Below are positions 55,752 through 64,000 of a stretch of DNA of 64,000 bases, one piece after another. The position numbers and the translations under genes are program-made. The stretch is from positions 496,001 to 560,000 of the forward strand of contig NZ_RQFW01000005.1 of the NCBI RefSeq assembly GCF_004770145.1, written 5' to 3'. The notes under the pieces are model-generated. The model worked only from the letters and a program-made list of their open reading frames with translations, was not told the origin of the DNA and made no database searches. Each line of letters begins with the position of its first letter. The first letter of the stretch is position 1. The DNA comes from Leptospira bourretii. Its GTDB lineage: Bacteria > Spirochaetota > Leptospiria > Leptospirales > Leptospiraceae.

Positions 55752-56858
55752 TTAATTCCTAGGATCCGCATAACGAAATAAAATTTGATAAATACTCTTC
55801 CGATCAATGATAATGTCGGCCATAACTTTCAAACCAGGAAACAATTGAAATTCTTTACCATCTTGGTTCAAATCTTGTGTTCCCAAAATCAATACTACTG
55901 AAAATGAATCCTTTTCTTTCGTGTTCGGGATAATTTGAGAAACAGTCCCTTCCACTACGCCAAAATCATTCTGATGAAAAGCTTTGACTTTAATTACAGA
56001 TGATAAACCAATCCGAACTGCTCCAATATCTTTGCTACTGACCTCAACAATGGCTTCTAATGGTTGACCTTCTTCCATTAACGAAGCGACAGTTTGTCCT
56101 CTTATTATATTTTGCCCAACATTATTTACAGAGAGTTCACCGATGATTCCAGAAAAAGGCATTCGAATGATGGCATTCTCAACTCTTTCTCTTTTTAACT
56201 TTGTATCCCCTCTAAGACTTGAAATAATATTCTCTTCTCTTTGGATCTCATCTTTTAAATTTCCAAATTCCTCATTAAACTCTAATAAACTTTGATCATA
56301 AATAAATTTTGCTCCAACACCATTTTGAAAATCCATATGAGCTTTTTTTAAGCTTACAAATTTATTTAAGACTCCACCAGATAAAGCAGAACCGGAATTG
56401 TTTTCCAAATTATAGGCTAAGTTTTTTAAAATTTTCTCTGCTTCTCTTTTGTTTCGAATCAAACGTTGTAATTTTTTTTCTTCATAATCTAAGTTATTCG
56501 TATCTTTCGATAATTCAATTTGTTGTTCGGAAAATTCTAACTCCATAATGGGATCTCCTTTTTTAAGAAAGTCCCCTGATTTTACATATAAATTCGTAAG
56601 TGTTCCTGTTTCTAATGCTTCCACTACATGGTAGTTACCTTTTGGCCGAATCGACCCTGTTGCTTGTACAACAACATCTACTTTCCCAAATACTAAGAAC
56701 AAAACAAAACATAGGAAAAATATTGTGAGTAGATAAATTCCTTTTCGTTCCCAATTTGGCGCAGGGTGTTTTAATAACTCATCATAATAGGATGCGGAAT
56801 GTCTTGATTCCCAATTAGAATCAGTTTCTTTTATGTTTTTAAATTTTTTAAACATCAT
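55752..56858 (-). CDS. HlyD-family membrane fusion protein
   Basis: 368 residues. A TM helix (about 41-63, IYLLTIFFLCFVLFLVFG) follows a short cytoplasmic tail. The periplasmic part has a biotinyl-lipoyl-like half (VVEALETGTLTNLYVKSGDF), a long coiled-coil hairpin (about 110-220), then NAIIRMPFSGIIGELSVNNV and a C-terminal beta domain, the HlyD order. It links the ABC proteins to the TolC channel. Starts at 56858, overlapping the end of the upstream ABC gene, and ends 2 bp before the next. Confidence 0.9.
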   Translation of the reverse strand: MMFKKFKNIKETDSNWESRHSASYYDELLKHPAPNWERKGIYLLTIFFLCFVLFLVFGKVDVVVQATGSIRPKGNYHVVEALETGTLTNLYVKSGDFLKKGDPIMELEFSEQQIELSKDTNNLDYEEKKLQRLIRNKREAEKILKNLAYNLENNSGSALSGGVLNKFVSLKKAHMDFQNGVGAKFIYDQSLLEFNEEFGNLKDEIQREENIISSLRGDTKLKRERVENAIIRMPFSGIIGELSVNNVGQNIIRGQTVASLMEEGQPLEAIVEVSSKDIGAVRIGLSSVIKVKAFHQNDFGVVEGTVSQIIPNTKEKDSFSVVLILGTQDLNQDGKEFQLFPGLKVMADIIIDRKSIYQILFRYADPRN

Positions 56859-59800
56859 TATCCCCTTCGCTTAATGTTGGGAACAAATGATAATAAAATC
56901 CTTTTGTTGTAATCAACTCCGCATGGGTTCCCATCTCAACAATACGTCCTTCATCTAACACAATGATTTTATCAGCACTTACTGTACTATGGAGTCTATG
57001 TGAAATTTGAATGACAGTTCTATCTTGGAATACAGTTTCCCATTGTGATTGGATATGCGATTCTGTTTCGGAATCTAAAGCAGAAGTGGGCTCATCCAAA
57101 AACAAAATACTGGGATTTGTAACAAGTGCCCTTGCGATTGCCAATCGTTGCCGCTGTCCACCCGAGAGTCCAATTCCCGATTCTCCAATTTTTGTTTCAT
57201 ACTTCATTGGAAATCGATCTACAAAGTGATCTACCGAAGCTAACTTTGCACCGGCGAGTAAAGATTCTTGATTCAATGATGGATTTTTTTTAGATAAATT
57301 CTCTGCAATTGTACCTGAAAATAATATGGGATTCTGTTCGACGGCACCAAATTGTATTCTCACTTCTTCCGGATCTAGGGTAGAAAGATCAAAGGAATCA
57401 ACAAAAACCTTTCCTTTCGTGGGAGATAATGTACCCATCATAACTCGCATTAGAGTTGATTTTCCACAACCACTCCTCCCTACGATCGCAATCTTTTCAC
57501 CTGCTTCAATTTCCAAATTAATATCGGAAAGTATATTAGGACTTGTTTCCGAATAACGAAAACTAATATGGTCTAAGGTAATTTTTCCGGTCAATCTTGG
57601 CAATTCACCAAACGGACGTTGGCTGACGATTTCTCCTGGTAACGAATAAATCTCCGTAAGGCGCATTCTCGACTCTCTCAGTTCACTTAAATCTTCATAT
57701 AAATGACAAAGCCGAACAATAGGTTCCATAAGAAGGGAATACAAAACAAGGAAAGCCAAAAAACTTCCCAGTGTAAGTGTTTCAGCTAACACATCACTGA
57801 CACCAAATGCAATCACAGAAATTAAGCCAATCTGTTCAAAAAACTTGCTCATCAACTCCAATATATGTACTCGTTTTCCAACTCGTAAATTGGTGAGAAT
57901 GGTTCTTGCAATTTCATTGAGCCCCTTAGAAAGATACCGACTTTCCATTGCGGCAGCTTTAATCAATGGCATCCCAGCAAATAAGGAAAGAAAAAAGGAA
58001 GTTGTTTTCTTTTTGGATTCAAAACTATGTTTTTGTAATTTTTTAATTTTTGCACTCGAACGAACGACAAATAAGGAATAAATGATTAAAAAGAAAAGAC
58101 CAACAAAAGTAAGACTAGTATCTAAACGAAATAAAATAAAAAGATAAATTGGTAATGTCACCAAATCCAAAATCAAAAATAATCCAGATCTTTGAGTAAT
58201 TTCGAGTATTCTTTGATTTTCTTTTAACCTCTGTGTAAAGTCTCCAGTTTCAAATTTTCTAAATTCCGGTAAGGTTAAATTCAATATATGTTGAAAAAAT
58301 CGAACAAAATAATTGTATTCTAAACTTTGCATAAGGCCGATGGCGATCAAATTGCGGAATAGAGAAAATAATGTTTGGAAAAATATTGCTAGTGCAACAC
58401 CAAATACTATGGTAAACAAAAAGTTTCTGTCTGAAAAAACCAATACCTGATCTACCACCTGACGGATCAAATACGGTAATGATAAGGTCAATAAAGCTGA
58501 AAAAACAGTTGCGACCAAAATCCAACGGATTTCTCTTTTTTGAGGGCTGAACAACAATCTAAGTTCTTTGAAAAAACTAATCAAACTCACATCGGCTGAC
58601 ATAGCCGCAGGTGCTGGTGAAAACTGAAGAACCACCCCATCCCAGATATTCAAAAATTGAGAAATAGAAAGTTCATACACGCCTTTGATAGGATGAGAGA
58701 TCAGAACTGCATCTAAATCTTTATCAAATAAATACAAAAGACAAGGAACACTTTCATCATCAGTAATAAAAACTGGATTTTCTAATTCAGAAAGTTGTTC
58801 TGTGAATAGATGTTGTTGTTTTGTTAAAAAACCTAATTTTTCTAATTCGATTGCTAATTCAAAAATACCAGGAACAATATTTCTGCTTAATTCGTTTTTA
58901 ATTCTGATTTTCCAATTGGCCGGCAAAGGTTTATCAAAGGTTCTTAATGCCAATTCGGAACAAACCAAACCAGCTAAAGTCATTTGGTCTGTTGTAACCT
59001 GTTCTATAAAAATTTTTTTGGTGGCCTTTCTAAATTCAAAACGTTTTGAAACAAAAGGTCGTATTGTGTTTTCTTCTTTTTCTTTTGCCTTGTATGTCGA
59101 ATAACGCAGTAAACGCGATTGAACAATTTCTTCTAACTTGTTTCCTTTTTCAACTCCAATGACCTTACGAAAAATAGATCCAGGAATTTTATATAAATCG
59201 GAATCTTCTGAAGCAACGGCACTCGCCAATCGTTTCTGTTGTTTGAAGATAGCAATTTCACCCAAGATATCTCCTGAACGCATAATCGAGATAATTTTCC
59301 TGGGATTTTCTGTCCGAATCTGAATTTTTCCCGATCGAACAATGTATGCTGCATCTCCTTCTTCGCCTTCGGCAAAAATAAAATCACCTTGCCCAACTTT
59401 TACCAACTGGATGGACTTAAGAATGAGTTTGATCTCTTCTGGAGATAATTCATCAAAAAAACTAAGTTTACGTACGTAATGAAATTTTTCTTGTTCTTCT
59501 TCTCTGTGTTTTGCTTTCTCAGCAATTTCAGGATGTGAATCAACTAACTTTAAAAAACGAGAAGTAGGTAGGAGTAAAACAATCGAAGGTTCTAAAGCAT
59601 AATAATCATGTTTTGATGGGGTTTTCGTAAGTGTGATTCTTTCCCCTATCGACTCACCAACTTCAACAAAAGCATACCTTCCTAAACTTAGATCCTGTTT
59701 GTTTTGTTTCATTCCAAATCTGCCCGTTAAGACAAAATGGATGTGATCAGGCATTTGGTTGGCTTTGATTAAATGTTGCCCTAAGCGAACAAAACGTACT

Positions 59801-59913
59801 TCGATATAAGGGAGCAGGTTTTCACGTTCTGCTTCGTCGAGCTCCGCAAGTAAATAGTTACTGCGAAACACAGTGCGGATTTTTTCAAGATTTCGCCTAA
59901 CTTCCGATTGCAT
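56848..59913 (-). CDS. ABC exporter with two cNMP-binding-like domains and degenerate C39-like domain (1021 aa, first copy)
   Basis: First gene of the operon, exactly as long as its partner (1021 residues) but clearly diverged. Two cNMP-binding-like domains (about 20-130 and 150-265; the second keeps GEIAIFKQQKRLA), then a poorly conserved C39-like region (about 300-435, with DQMTLA where DCGxAC is expected, so no catalytic Cys), TM domain (about 455-745) and ATPase: GRSGCGKST, LSGGQRQRLA, ILFLDEPTSALD. Both copies probably form a heterodimer. The layout resembles NHLP/NHLM-type and cyanobacterial exporters with cNMP domains, but no leader-peptide substrate gene is seen nearby. Possible control by cAMP or c-di-GMP is inference. 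Confidence 0.88.
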   Translation of the reverse strand: MQSEVRRNLEKIRTVFRSNYLLAELDEAERENLLPYIEVRFVRLGQHLIKANQMPDHIHFVLTGRFGMKQNKQDLSLGRYAFVEVGESIGERITLTKTPSKHDYYALEPSIVLLLPTSRFLKLVDSHPEIAEKAKHREEEQEKFHYVRKLSFFDELSPEEIKLILKSIQLVKVGQGDFIFAEGEEGDAAYIVRSGKIQIRTENPRKIISIMRSGDILGEIAIFKQQKRLASAVASEDSDLYKIPGSIFRKVIGVEKGNKLEEIVQSRLLRYSTYKAKEKEENTIRPFVSKRFEFRKATKKIFIEQVTTDQMTLAGLVCSELALRTFDKPLPANWKIRIKNELSRNIVPGIFELAIELEKLGFLTKQQHLFTEQLSELENPVFITDDESVPCLLYLFDKDLDAVLISHPIKGVYELSISQFLNIWDGVVLQFSPAPAAMSADVSLISFFKELRLLFSPQKREIRWILVATVFSALLTLSLPYLIRQVVDQVLVFSDRNFLFTIVFGVALAIFFQTLFSLFRNLIAIGLMQSLEYNYFVRFFQHILNLTLPEFRKFETGDFTQRLKENQRILEITQRSGLFLILDLVTLPIYLFILFRLDTSLTFVGLFFLIIYSLFVVRSSAKIKKLQKHSFESKKKTTSFFLSLFAGMPLIKAAAMESRYLSKGLNEIARTILTNLRVGKRVHILELMSKFFEQIGLISVIAFGVSDVLAETLTLGSFLAFLVLYSLLMEPIVRLCHLYEDLSELRESRMRLTEIYSLPGEIVSQRPFGELPRLTGKITLDHISFRYSETSPNILSDINLEIEAGEKIAIVGRSGCGKSTLMRVMMGTLSPTKGKVFVDSFDLSTLDPEEVRIQFGAVEQNPILFSGTIAENLSKKNPSLNQESLLAGAKLASVDHFVDRFPMKYETKIGESGIGLSGGQRQRLAIARALVTNPSILFLDEPTSALDSETESHIQSQWETVFQDRTVIQISHRLHSTVSADKIIVLDEGRIVEMGTHAELITTKGFYYHLFPTLSEGDNDV

Positions 59914-60127
59914 TTATTGATCCGCTAAATGAGGATCTGAGACTCTAGGAAACACCATTCCAAAGAGGATTCCAAATCCATGCATTACTACTAACATCGA
60001 CGAAAATCGACTGAGTCCTAAGCAGATATTGGTATTTTACATCCGAGAAGTCTGGCTTTCACCTGGCAGAATTCACTGCCGGGGAAAGGTCCAAGTTGAC
60101 AACTCGGAAGTTTTCTAAACTAGAAGG

Positions 60128-61309
60128 TTATGCTTTGGGATTTTCTAAAACAATGGCAATCCCTTGGCCACCACCAATACAAAGGGAAGCTACTCCGTAT
60201 TTGACTCCTCGTCTTTGCATCTCTAATGCCAATGTCAAAGTTACACGGTTTCCAGAAGCTCCGAGTGGATGTCCAATCGCAACGGCACCACCATTCACAT
60301 TGGTAATTTTAGGATCGAGTCCGAGTTCTTTTTGAACTGCTAAGTACTGGGCTGCAAACGCTTCATTTACTTCTACAAGACCAACATCCTTCAAACTAAT
60401 TCCTGCTTTTTGTAAAGCAGCAGGGATGGCAATGGCAGGACCAATTCCCATCTTAGCGGGATCACAACCAGCATGTCCCCATGACTTCACAATGGCCAAA
60501 GGTTCTTTACCTAATTTTTTTGCTTGGGAAGCAGAAGCCACAATCAGTGCGGATGCTCCATCATTGATACCGGATGCATTTCCAGCAGTGACAGTTCCAT
60601 CTTTTTTGAAAGCAGGTTTCAATGTTGCTAATTTTGTAGCACCAGCTTTTCCTTTGATGAACTCATCTTTATCAAACACAATTGGATTTTTTCCATTAAT
60701 CGTAATGGGATGAATTTCATCTTTTAAGATACCTTTGTTTGTTGCTTCTTCTGCTCTTTCTTGTGAAGTCGCAGCCCAAAGATCTTGTTCTTCTCTAGAG
60801 ATTTTATATTGGTCAGCTAAATTTTCTGCAGTCATTCCCATTGGAAGTTCAACATAAATATCTGTTAAACCTGTTGCCAATGAATCTTCAAATTCAGAAT
60901 TTCCATAACGAACTCCAAATCTTGCATTACGAACCACATAAGGTGCGTTACTCATAGATTCAACACCGCCAGCAAGAACTGTATGTGCCTCACCTAACAT
61001 AATTTTTTTTGCGGCTTGAATGACTGCTTCCATTCCCGAACCACAAAGTCTGTTGAGGGTGAGTGCTGGGCTAACAATCGGAACACCCGATTTCAAACCA
61101 ATGTGTCGTGCTAAATAGATTCCGTCTTTTCCTGTGGGAATGACATTCCCAAAAATACTTTCTTCAATGAGAGAAGGATCCACACCGGTTTTTTGAAGTG
61201 CGGCTTTGGAGACTTCCACTCCAAGGTCTACGGCACTCATATCTTTGAGAGTTCCGCCAAAACTACCGAATGCGGATCTGAGTCCGCCCAAAATATAAAC
61301 TTGTTCCAT
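60128..61309 (-). CDS. Acetyl-CoA acetyltransferase (thiolase)
   Basis: 393 residues, normal for biosynthetic/degradative thiolases. Catalytic residues: C89 ([11 protein letters not shown]) acyl nucleophile, H347 ([11 protein letters not shown]) and C377 ([10 protein letters not shown]). The Gly-rich [10 protein letters not shown] loop is intact. Condenses or cleaves acetoacetyl-CoA/3-ketoacyl-CoA, in fatty acid turnover or as a source of acetoacetyl-CoA. Divergent from the glycosyltransferase-like gene with a 90-bp gap; no other beta-oxidation gene is adjacent, so direction cannot be told. Confidence 0.93.
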   Translation of the reverse strand: MEQVYILGGLRSAFGSFGGTLKDMSAVDLGVEVSKAALQKTGVDPSLIEESIFGNVIPTGKDGIYLARHIGLKSGVPIVSPALTLNRLCGSGMEAVIQAAKKIMLGEAHTVLAGGVESMSNAPYVVRNARFGVRYGNSEFEDSLATGLTDIYVELPMGMTAENLADQYKISREEQDLWAATSQERAEEATNKGILKDEIHPITINGKNPIVFDKDEFIKGKAGATKLATLKPAFKKDGTVTAGNASGINDGASALIVASASQAKKLGKEPLAIVKSWGHAGCDPAKMGIGPAIAIPAALQKAGISLKDVGLVEVNEAFAAQYLAVQKELGLDPKITNVNGGAVAIGHPLGASGNRVTLTLALEMQRRGVKYGVASLCIGGGQGIAIVLENPKA

Positions 61310-61398
61310 AGATACCAGGAATGGTCAAATTTAGTCACCTGTCAGCTAAGAATTGAAATTTCACTTGAAAGGGAACCGGAGATGGATAGACTTCCTGC

Positions 61399-62796
61399 AT
61401 GAATCGAGAACCCATGTTCGGCCTGGAGACCGGCTTTTTATCCAAACAAACCGCGGGCCTCATTCGCGGAATCCTCCAAAAACGTTATTCAATCGGCAAT
61501 ACGACTGTTCCTTTGTTCTCTTCCCCTTCTCCGCTCTATCCGGGTTTGGATCTTATCTCAGACAAGGGAAACCAACCTCTCCAAAAGCGATTGGTTGTGG
61601 GAAGCATTCGTATGGGCTACGGCCACCACCGCATGGCCCTCTCTGTTTATTCTCATTCTTTAAAAAAACAAATTCCCACATACTTACATGACCTTCTTGC
61701 CATCCAATCCCCGGAAGCCACTGCGATCGCCGACATCGATTCCGGTTATAGTTATTTTTCAAGATTGAGTGCAGAGATTGGGGGACCGGTGGAATGGCTT
61801 TGGGGTGGGCTTATGTCCCAAGGAAATCTCACTTCCCTGGAACTTTCTTGCCAACTGGCAGAATTATATAAGGGGCTTATGAATGGAATTCCGACCGATT
61901 CACCAGTCATCACCACATATCCGTTAAATGGTCAAATTGCAGCGGCCTCTGGATTTCAAAAAATAATCCATCTCGTTTGTGATAACTTTCCGCAGTACTA
62001 TTTATTGGTACCGAAAGCGCTCAACCTAGTCCAATCTCCTTCCGCCTATTCCAAGTTTATCCAGATGGGTGTTCCCAAAGAAAACATTGCTGTGGCAGGA
62101 CATTGGGTTTCTGAAGATATTGTATCAAACGCAGTGACTGATAGTGAAAACCGAGTTCGTAGGATTGATGCAAACAAATGTCGAAGGTTTCTTATCCCCA
62201 TTGGAGGAGCCGGTGCCCAAAAAGGTTATGTATTAGATTTAATACGGCTCTCAAAAAAACACCTACTGAACAAAAAGGCTGTTTTTTGGATCAATACAGG
62301 AGATCATACAAAAGTTTTAAAAGCGATTGAAGAATTTCTGATTGTCCAAAAGATTCCTTATCTATCGATCAATGATTGGGAAGATTTGATTCAGTTTATT
62401 GGACGACATCCATTACGTTCTGAAGATCACGAAAACAATCCACCGGTTGTACTATTTCATTTTCCTTCTCATACAGAAGCTTTTTCTGCAACCGATAGAC
62501 TGATTCGTATTTCTGATGTTCTTGTGACAAAACCATCGGAACTTGCTTTTTATCCTGTTCCCAAACTTTTTATTCGTAGAGTGGGAGATCATGAAGCGGC
62601 CTCAGTGGTTCGTTCCTTAGAACTTGGGGAAGGAACTGTGGAATGTAGAGAGGCTAGTCATGCAAAAGAACTCATTCACATATTTACTGAATCGGATGAT
62701 TTGTTACTGCGGATGAACGAGTCTGTGATTCGAAATACAATCGAAGGAGTCTATAATGGAAGTAAGGCGGCAGTTGAAATGTCAGCCGCAAACTAA
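61399..62796 (+). CDS. GT-B-like glycosyltransferase candidate (hypothetical)
   Basis: 465 residues, no signal peptide or TM helix. Early motif VVGSIRMGYGHHRMALSVYS resembles the N-terminal GxGHxxxA loop of MGDG synthase/MurG-type (GT28) enzymes. In the C-terminal half VLVTKPSELAFYPVPKLFI is like the GT28 region around the conserved Pro/Glu, and RVGDHEAASVVRSLELG follows the MurG-like domain end. These are weak but consistent signs of a GT-B fold, so sugar transfer to a lipid or glycan is inferred. Divergent from thiolase; downstream lie the converging hpt gene and then lpxA, an envelope-related context. Confidence 0.6.
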   Translation: MNREPMFGLETGFLSKQTAGLIRGILQKRYSIGNTTVPLFSSPSPLYPGLDLISDKGNQPLQKRLVVGSIRMGYGHHRMALSVYSHSLKKQIPTYLHDLLAIQSPEATAIADIDSGYSYFSRLSAEIGGPVEWLWGGLMSQGNLTSLELSCQLAELYKGLMNGIPTDSPVITTYPLNGQIAAASGFQKIIHLVCDNFPQYYLLVPKALNLVQSPSAYSKFIQMGVPKENIAVAGHWVSEDIVSNAVTDSENRVRRIDANKCRRFLIPIGGAGAQKGYVLDLIRLSKKHLLNKKAVFWINTGDHTKVLKAIEEFLIVQKIPYLSINDWEDLIQFIGRHPLRSEDHENNPPVVLFHFPSHTEAFSATDRLIRISDVLVTKPSELAFYPVPKLFIRRVGDHEAASVVRSLELGEGTVECREASHAKELIHIFTESDDLLLRMNESVIRNTIEGVYNGSKAAVEMSAAN

Positions 62797-62820
62797 ACAA
62801 GCGGAACAGAAGTAGAGTTT

Positions 62821-63168
62821 TTAAGTAGAAAACTTTTTTTCTAATTCTTGTCTGGTGGATTCCCAAATGGCAGCGATCTTTTTTCCTTCTTCTACAGAGG
62901 AATCAATTTCACCGGTTTTCGCAAAACCCTCTGCTTTGACCACAACCTCTGAAAGAGCTGCCAAACCAAAATTGGCCGCAACACCTTTGATTTGGTGTAA
63001 CTCTGCTTGTAAGTCCTTCGGTTCTTTGGAGACCAAAAGACGGTTTAGATTTTCTATCCGAGTTGCCATGTTTTCCAAAAGAGAGGTGATCATCTCTTTT
63101 AACCAAGCCCGGTCCTCAGGATCATTCATATCCACTAAAGATTCTATACGCAACCAATCGATCAGCAA
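62821..63168 (-). CDS. Hpt (histidine phosphotransfer) domain protein
   Basis: 116 residues from a TTG at 63168, supported by AGGGTGG a few bases upstream; the longer frame to 63204 lacks a site. Four-helix Hpt with the active His in LHQIKGVAANFGLAALSEVV (canonical H-x-x-K-G-x-x-x-x-x-G). It could relay phosphate from a hybrid kinase, for example the one at 5753-8491, but it is far away and other partners are likely. Stand-alone gene, converging with the GT-B-like gene. Confidence 0.88.
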   Translation of the reverse strand: MLIDWLRIESLVDMNDPEDRAWLKEMITSLLENMATRIENLNRLLVSKEPKDLQAELHQIKGVAANFGLAALSEVVVKAEGFAKTGEIDSSVEEGKKIAAIWESTRQELEKKFST

Positions 63169-63272
63169 GTTACACCACCCTACCAAAAGAAAACAGACGC
63201 ACAAAAGCGTGTAAATTACATTTTAAAAAATCATTTGCATGGCTTCCGAATCGGTTTTTTTTGTAAAACACT

Positions 63273-64000
63273 ATGAAAATTCACCCCACTGCCATCATCG
63301 ATCCAAAGGCGGAGCTCCATGAGTCCGTAGAAGTTGGACCGTTTTGTATCATTGAGAAAGATGTCAAAATCGGAGAAGGAACCGTAATCGAATCCCATGT
63401 CAAAATCCTATCAGGAACAAGGATCGGTAAGTTCAACAAACTATCTTCGGGGGGAAGTTACGGCGGATTGCCTCAAGATTTAGCCTTCAAACCGGAAACA
63501 AAGACCTATTTGGAAATTGGAGACCAAAACCATTTCCGAGAAAATGTCATTTTGCACCGAGGAACCGTAGAAGGAAAAGCTACAACCATTGGAAATCATA
63601 ACTATCTTATGGGAAATGTCCACCTTGCTCATGATGTGATCGTAGGTGACCATAACATTATGGTTCAAAACACGATGCTTGCAGGTCATGTTGTCATTGG
63701 TAATAAAGTTTTTATCTCTGGTTCCGTTGGCGTTCACCAATTTGTCCGAGTATCTGATTATGCAATGTTAGCTGGTCTAACAAAGGTAGTAAAAGATGTT
63801 CCTCCTTATGCAACTGTGGATGGACACCCAGGTGCAGTTGTAAGTTTAAATGTTGTCGGAATGAAACGTGCAGGAATTTCTGCTGATGTTCGTTTGGCAA
63901 TCAAACGTGTGTACAAAGTAATTTATCACAGTGGCCTTAATACCAAACAAGCTCTTACAGAACTCAAAAAAGATACAAACCCAGCACCTGAAGTTCAAAA
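63273..64000 (+). CDS. lpxA: Acyl-[ACP]--UDP-sugar O-acyltransferase LpxA, 3' end outside window
   Basis: First enzyme of lipid A synthesis, acylating a UDP-GlcNAc-type sugar. The frame starts ATG at 63273 (MKIHPTAIIDPKAELHESVE) and is still open at base 64000 with about 242 of the usual 255-265 residues. Left-handed beta-helix hexapeptide repeats are plain (IGEGTVIES, IGNHNYLMG, VIGNKVFISG) and the catalytic His is H120 in VHLAHDVIVG, matching H125 of E. coli. The C-terminal helical part begins (RAGISADVRLAIKRVYKVIY). Leptospira LpxA is known to prefer UDP-GlcNAc3N, giving amide-linked lipid A; whether this enzyme does is inference. Confidence 0.93.
   Translation, partial: MKIHPTAIIDPKAELHESVEVGPFCIIEKDVKIGEGTVIESHVKILSGTRIGKFNKLSSGGSYGGLPQDLAFKPETKTYLEIGDQNHFRENVILHRGTVEGKATTIGNHNYLMGNVHLAHDVIVGDHNIMVQNTMLAGHVVIGNKVFISGSVGVHQFVRVSDYAMLAGLTKVVKDVPPYATVDGHPGAVVSLNVVGMKRAGISADVRLAIKRVYKVIYHSGLNTKQALTELKKDTNPAPEVQ

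Noticed and set aside
1..64000. CRISPR arrays, rRNA, tRNA, transposases, phage genes
   Set aside because: None could be supported by reading the sequence; no regularly spaced repeats or transposase motifs were seen.

Overview
The window looks like a chromosomal segment of a spirochaete of the genus Leptospira, probably one of the free-living (saprophytic) species. This is an inference from several things seen together: AT-rich DNA, many lipoproteins with loose spirochaetal lipoboxes (Q or N just before the Cys), an LpxA gene in a diderm with methyl-accepting proteins and hybrid kinases, TRL-like small lipoproteins, and dense two-strand gene packing. No rRNA, tRNA, CRISPR array, prophage or insertion sequence was seen.

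Layout. 1-5 kb: the end of a Ca2+/H+ antiporter gene, then a class Ia ribonucleotide reductase operon (nrdB-nrdA, minus strand). 5-14 kb: a MASE1/CHASE hybrid histidine kinase, two SRPBCC proteins divergent from an AraC-type regulator, a POTRA-less Omp85-type barrel and a six-TM chemotaxis receptor. 14-16.3 kb: three tandem TRL-like lipoproteins followed by a barrel gene cut by an in-frame TAA. 16.3-24 kb: a minus-strand ggt-creB-creC-creD set, in which creC has lost its start through a length change in an A9 tract, and a Cache-type chemotaxis receptor. 24-28 kb: small exported proteins, a DUF4349 lipoprotein, a U32 peptidase-like RNA-modification protein and a CopD-like membrane protein.

28-42 kb is a respiratory/copper region. 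It holds a FadL-type porin, a cytochrome c'-like protein, two small paralogous membrane proteins resembling pieces of heme-copper oxidase subunit I, a hemerythrin, and a nitrous oxide reductase cluster: fasciclin lipoprotein, lipoprotein cytochrome c, clade II-like nosZ, a NosB-like membrane protein, nosL, nosD, nosF, nosY. Three near-identical FNR/DNR-type boxes (TTGATTTAGATCAA) precede three transcription units and tie the region together as one low-oxygen regulon. It ends with a Cys/His-rich small protein and a PCu(A)C copper chaperone fused to an outer-membrane barrel, both plausible copper suppliers for NosZ.

42-51 kb holds ordinary accessory genes: two GNAT acetyltransferases, PhyH dioxygenase, PadR plus ChrA chromate exporter, DinB, PaiB-like, an FAD dehydrogenase, a DUF2079 membrane protein and two lipoproteins. 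51-60 kb is a four-gene minus-strand export operon: two 1021-residue ABC transporters, each with two cyclic-nucleotide-binding-like domains and a catalytically dead C39-like domain, with an HlyD adaptor between them and a TolC-type channel at the end. 60-64 kb: a thiolase, a GT-B-like glycosyltransferase candidate, an Hpt phosphotransfer protein and the start of lpxA, which runs off the window.

The strongest candidates for something new are the dual cNMP-domain ABC exporter operon, the lipid-anchored nos module with its FNR regulon, the PCu(A)C-barrel fusion, and the poly-A interruption of creC. A small family of intergenic repeats (near 26.1, 42.0 and 43.6 kb) is also unexplained.
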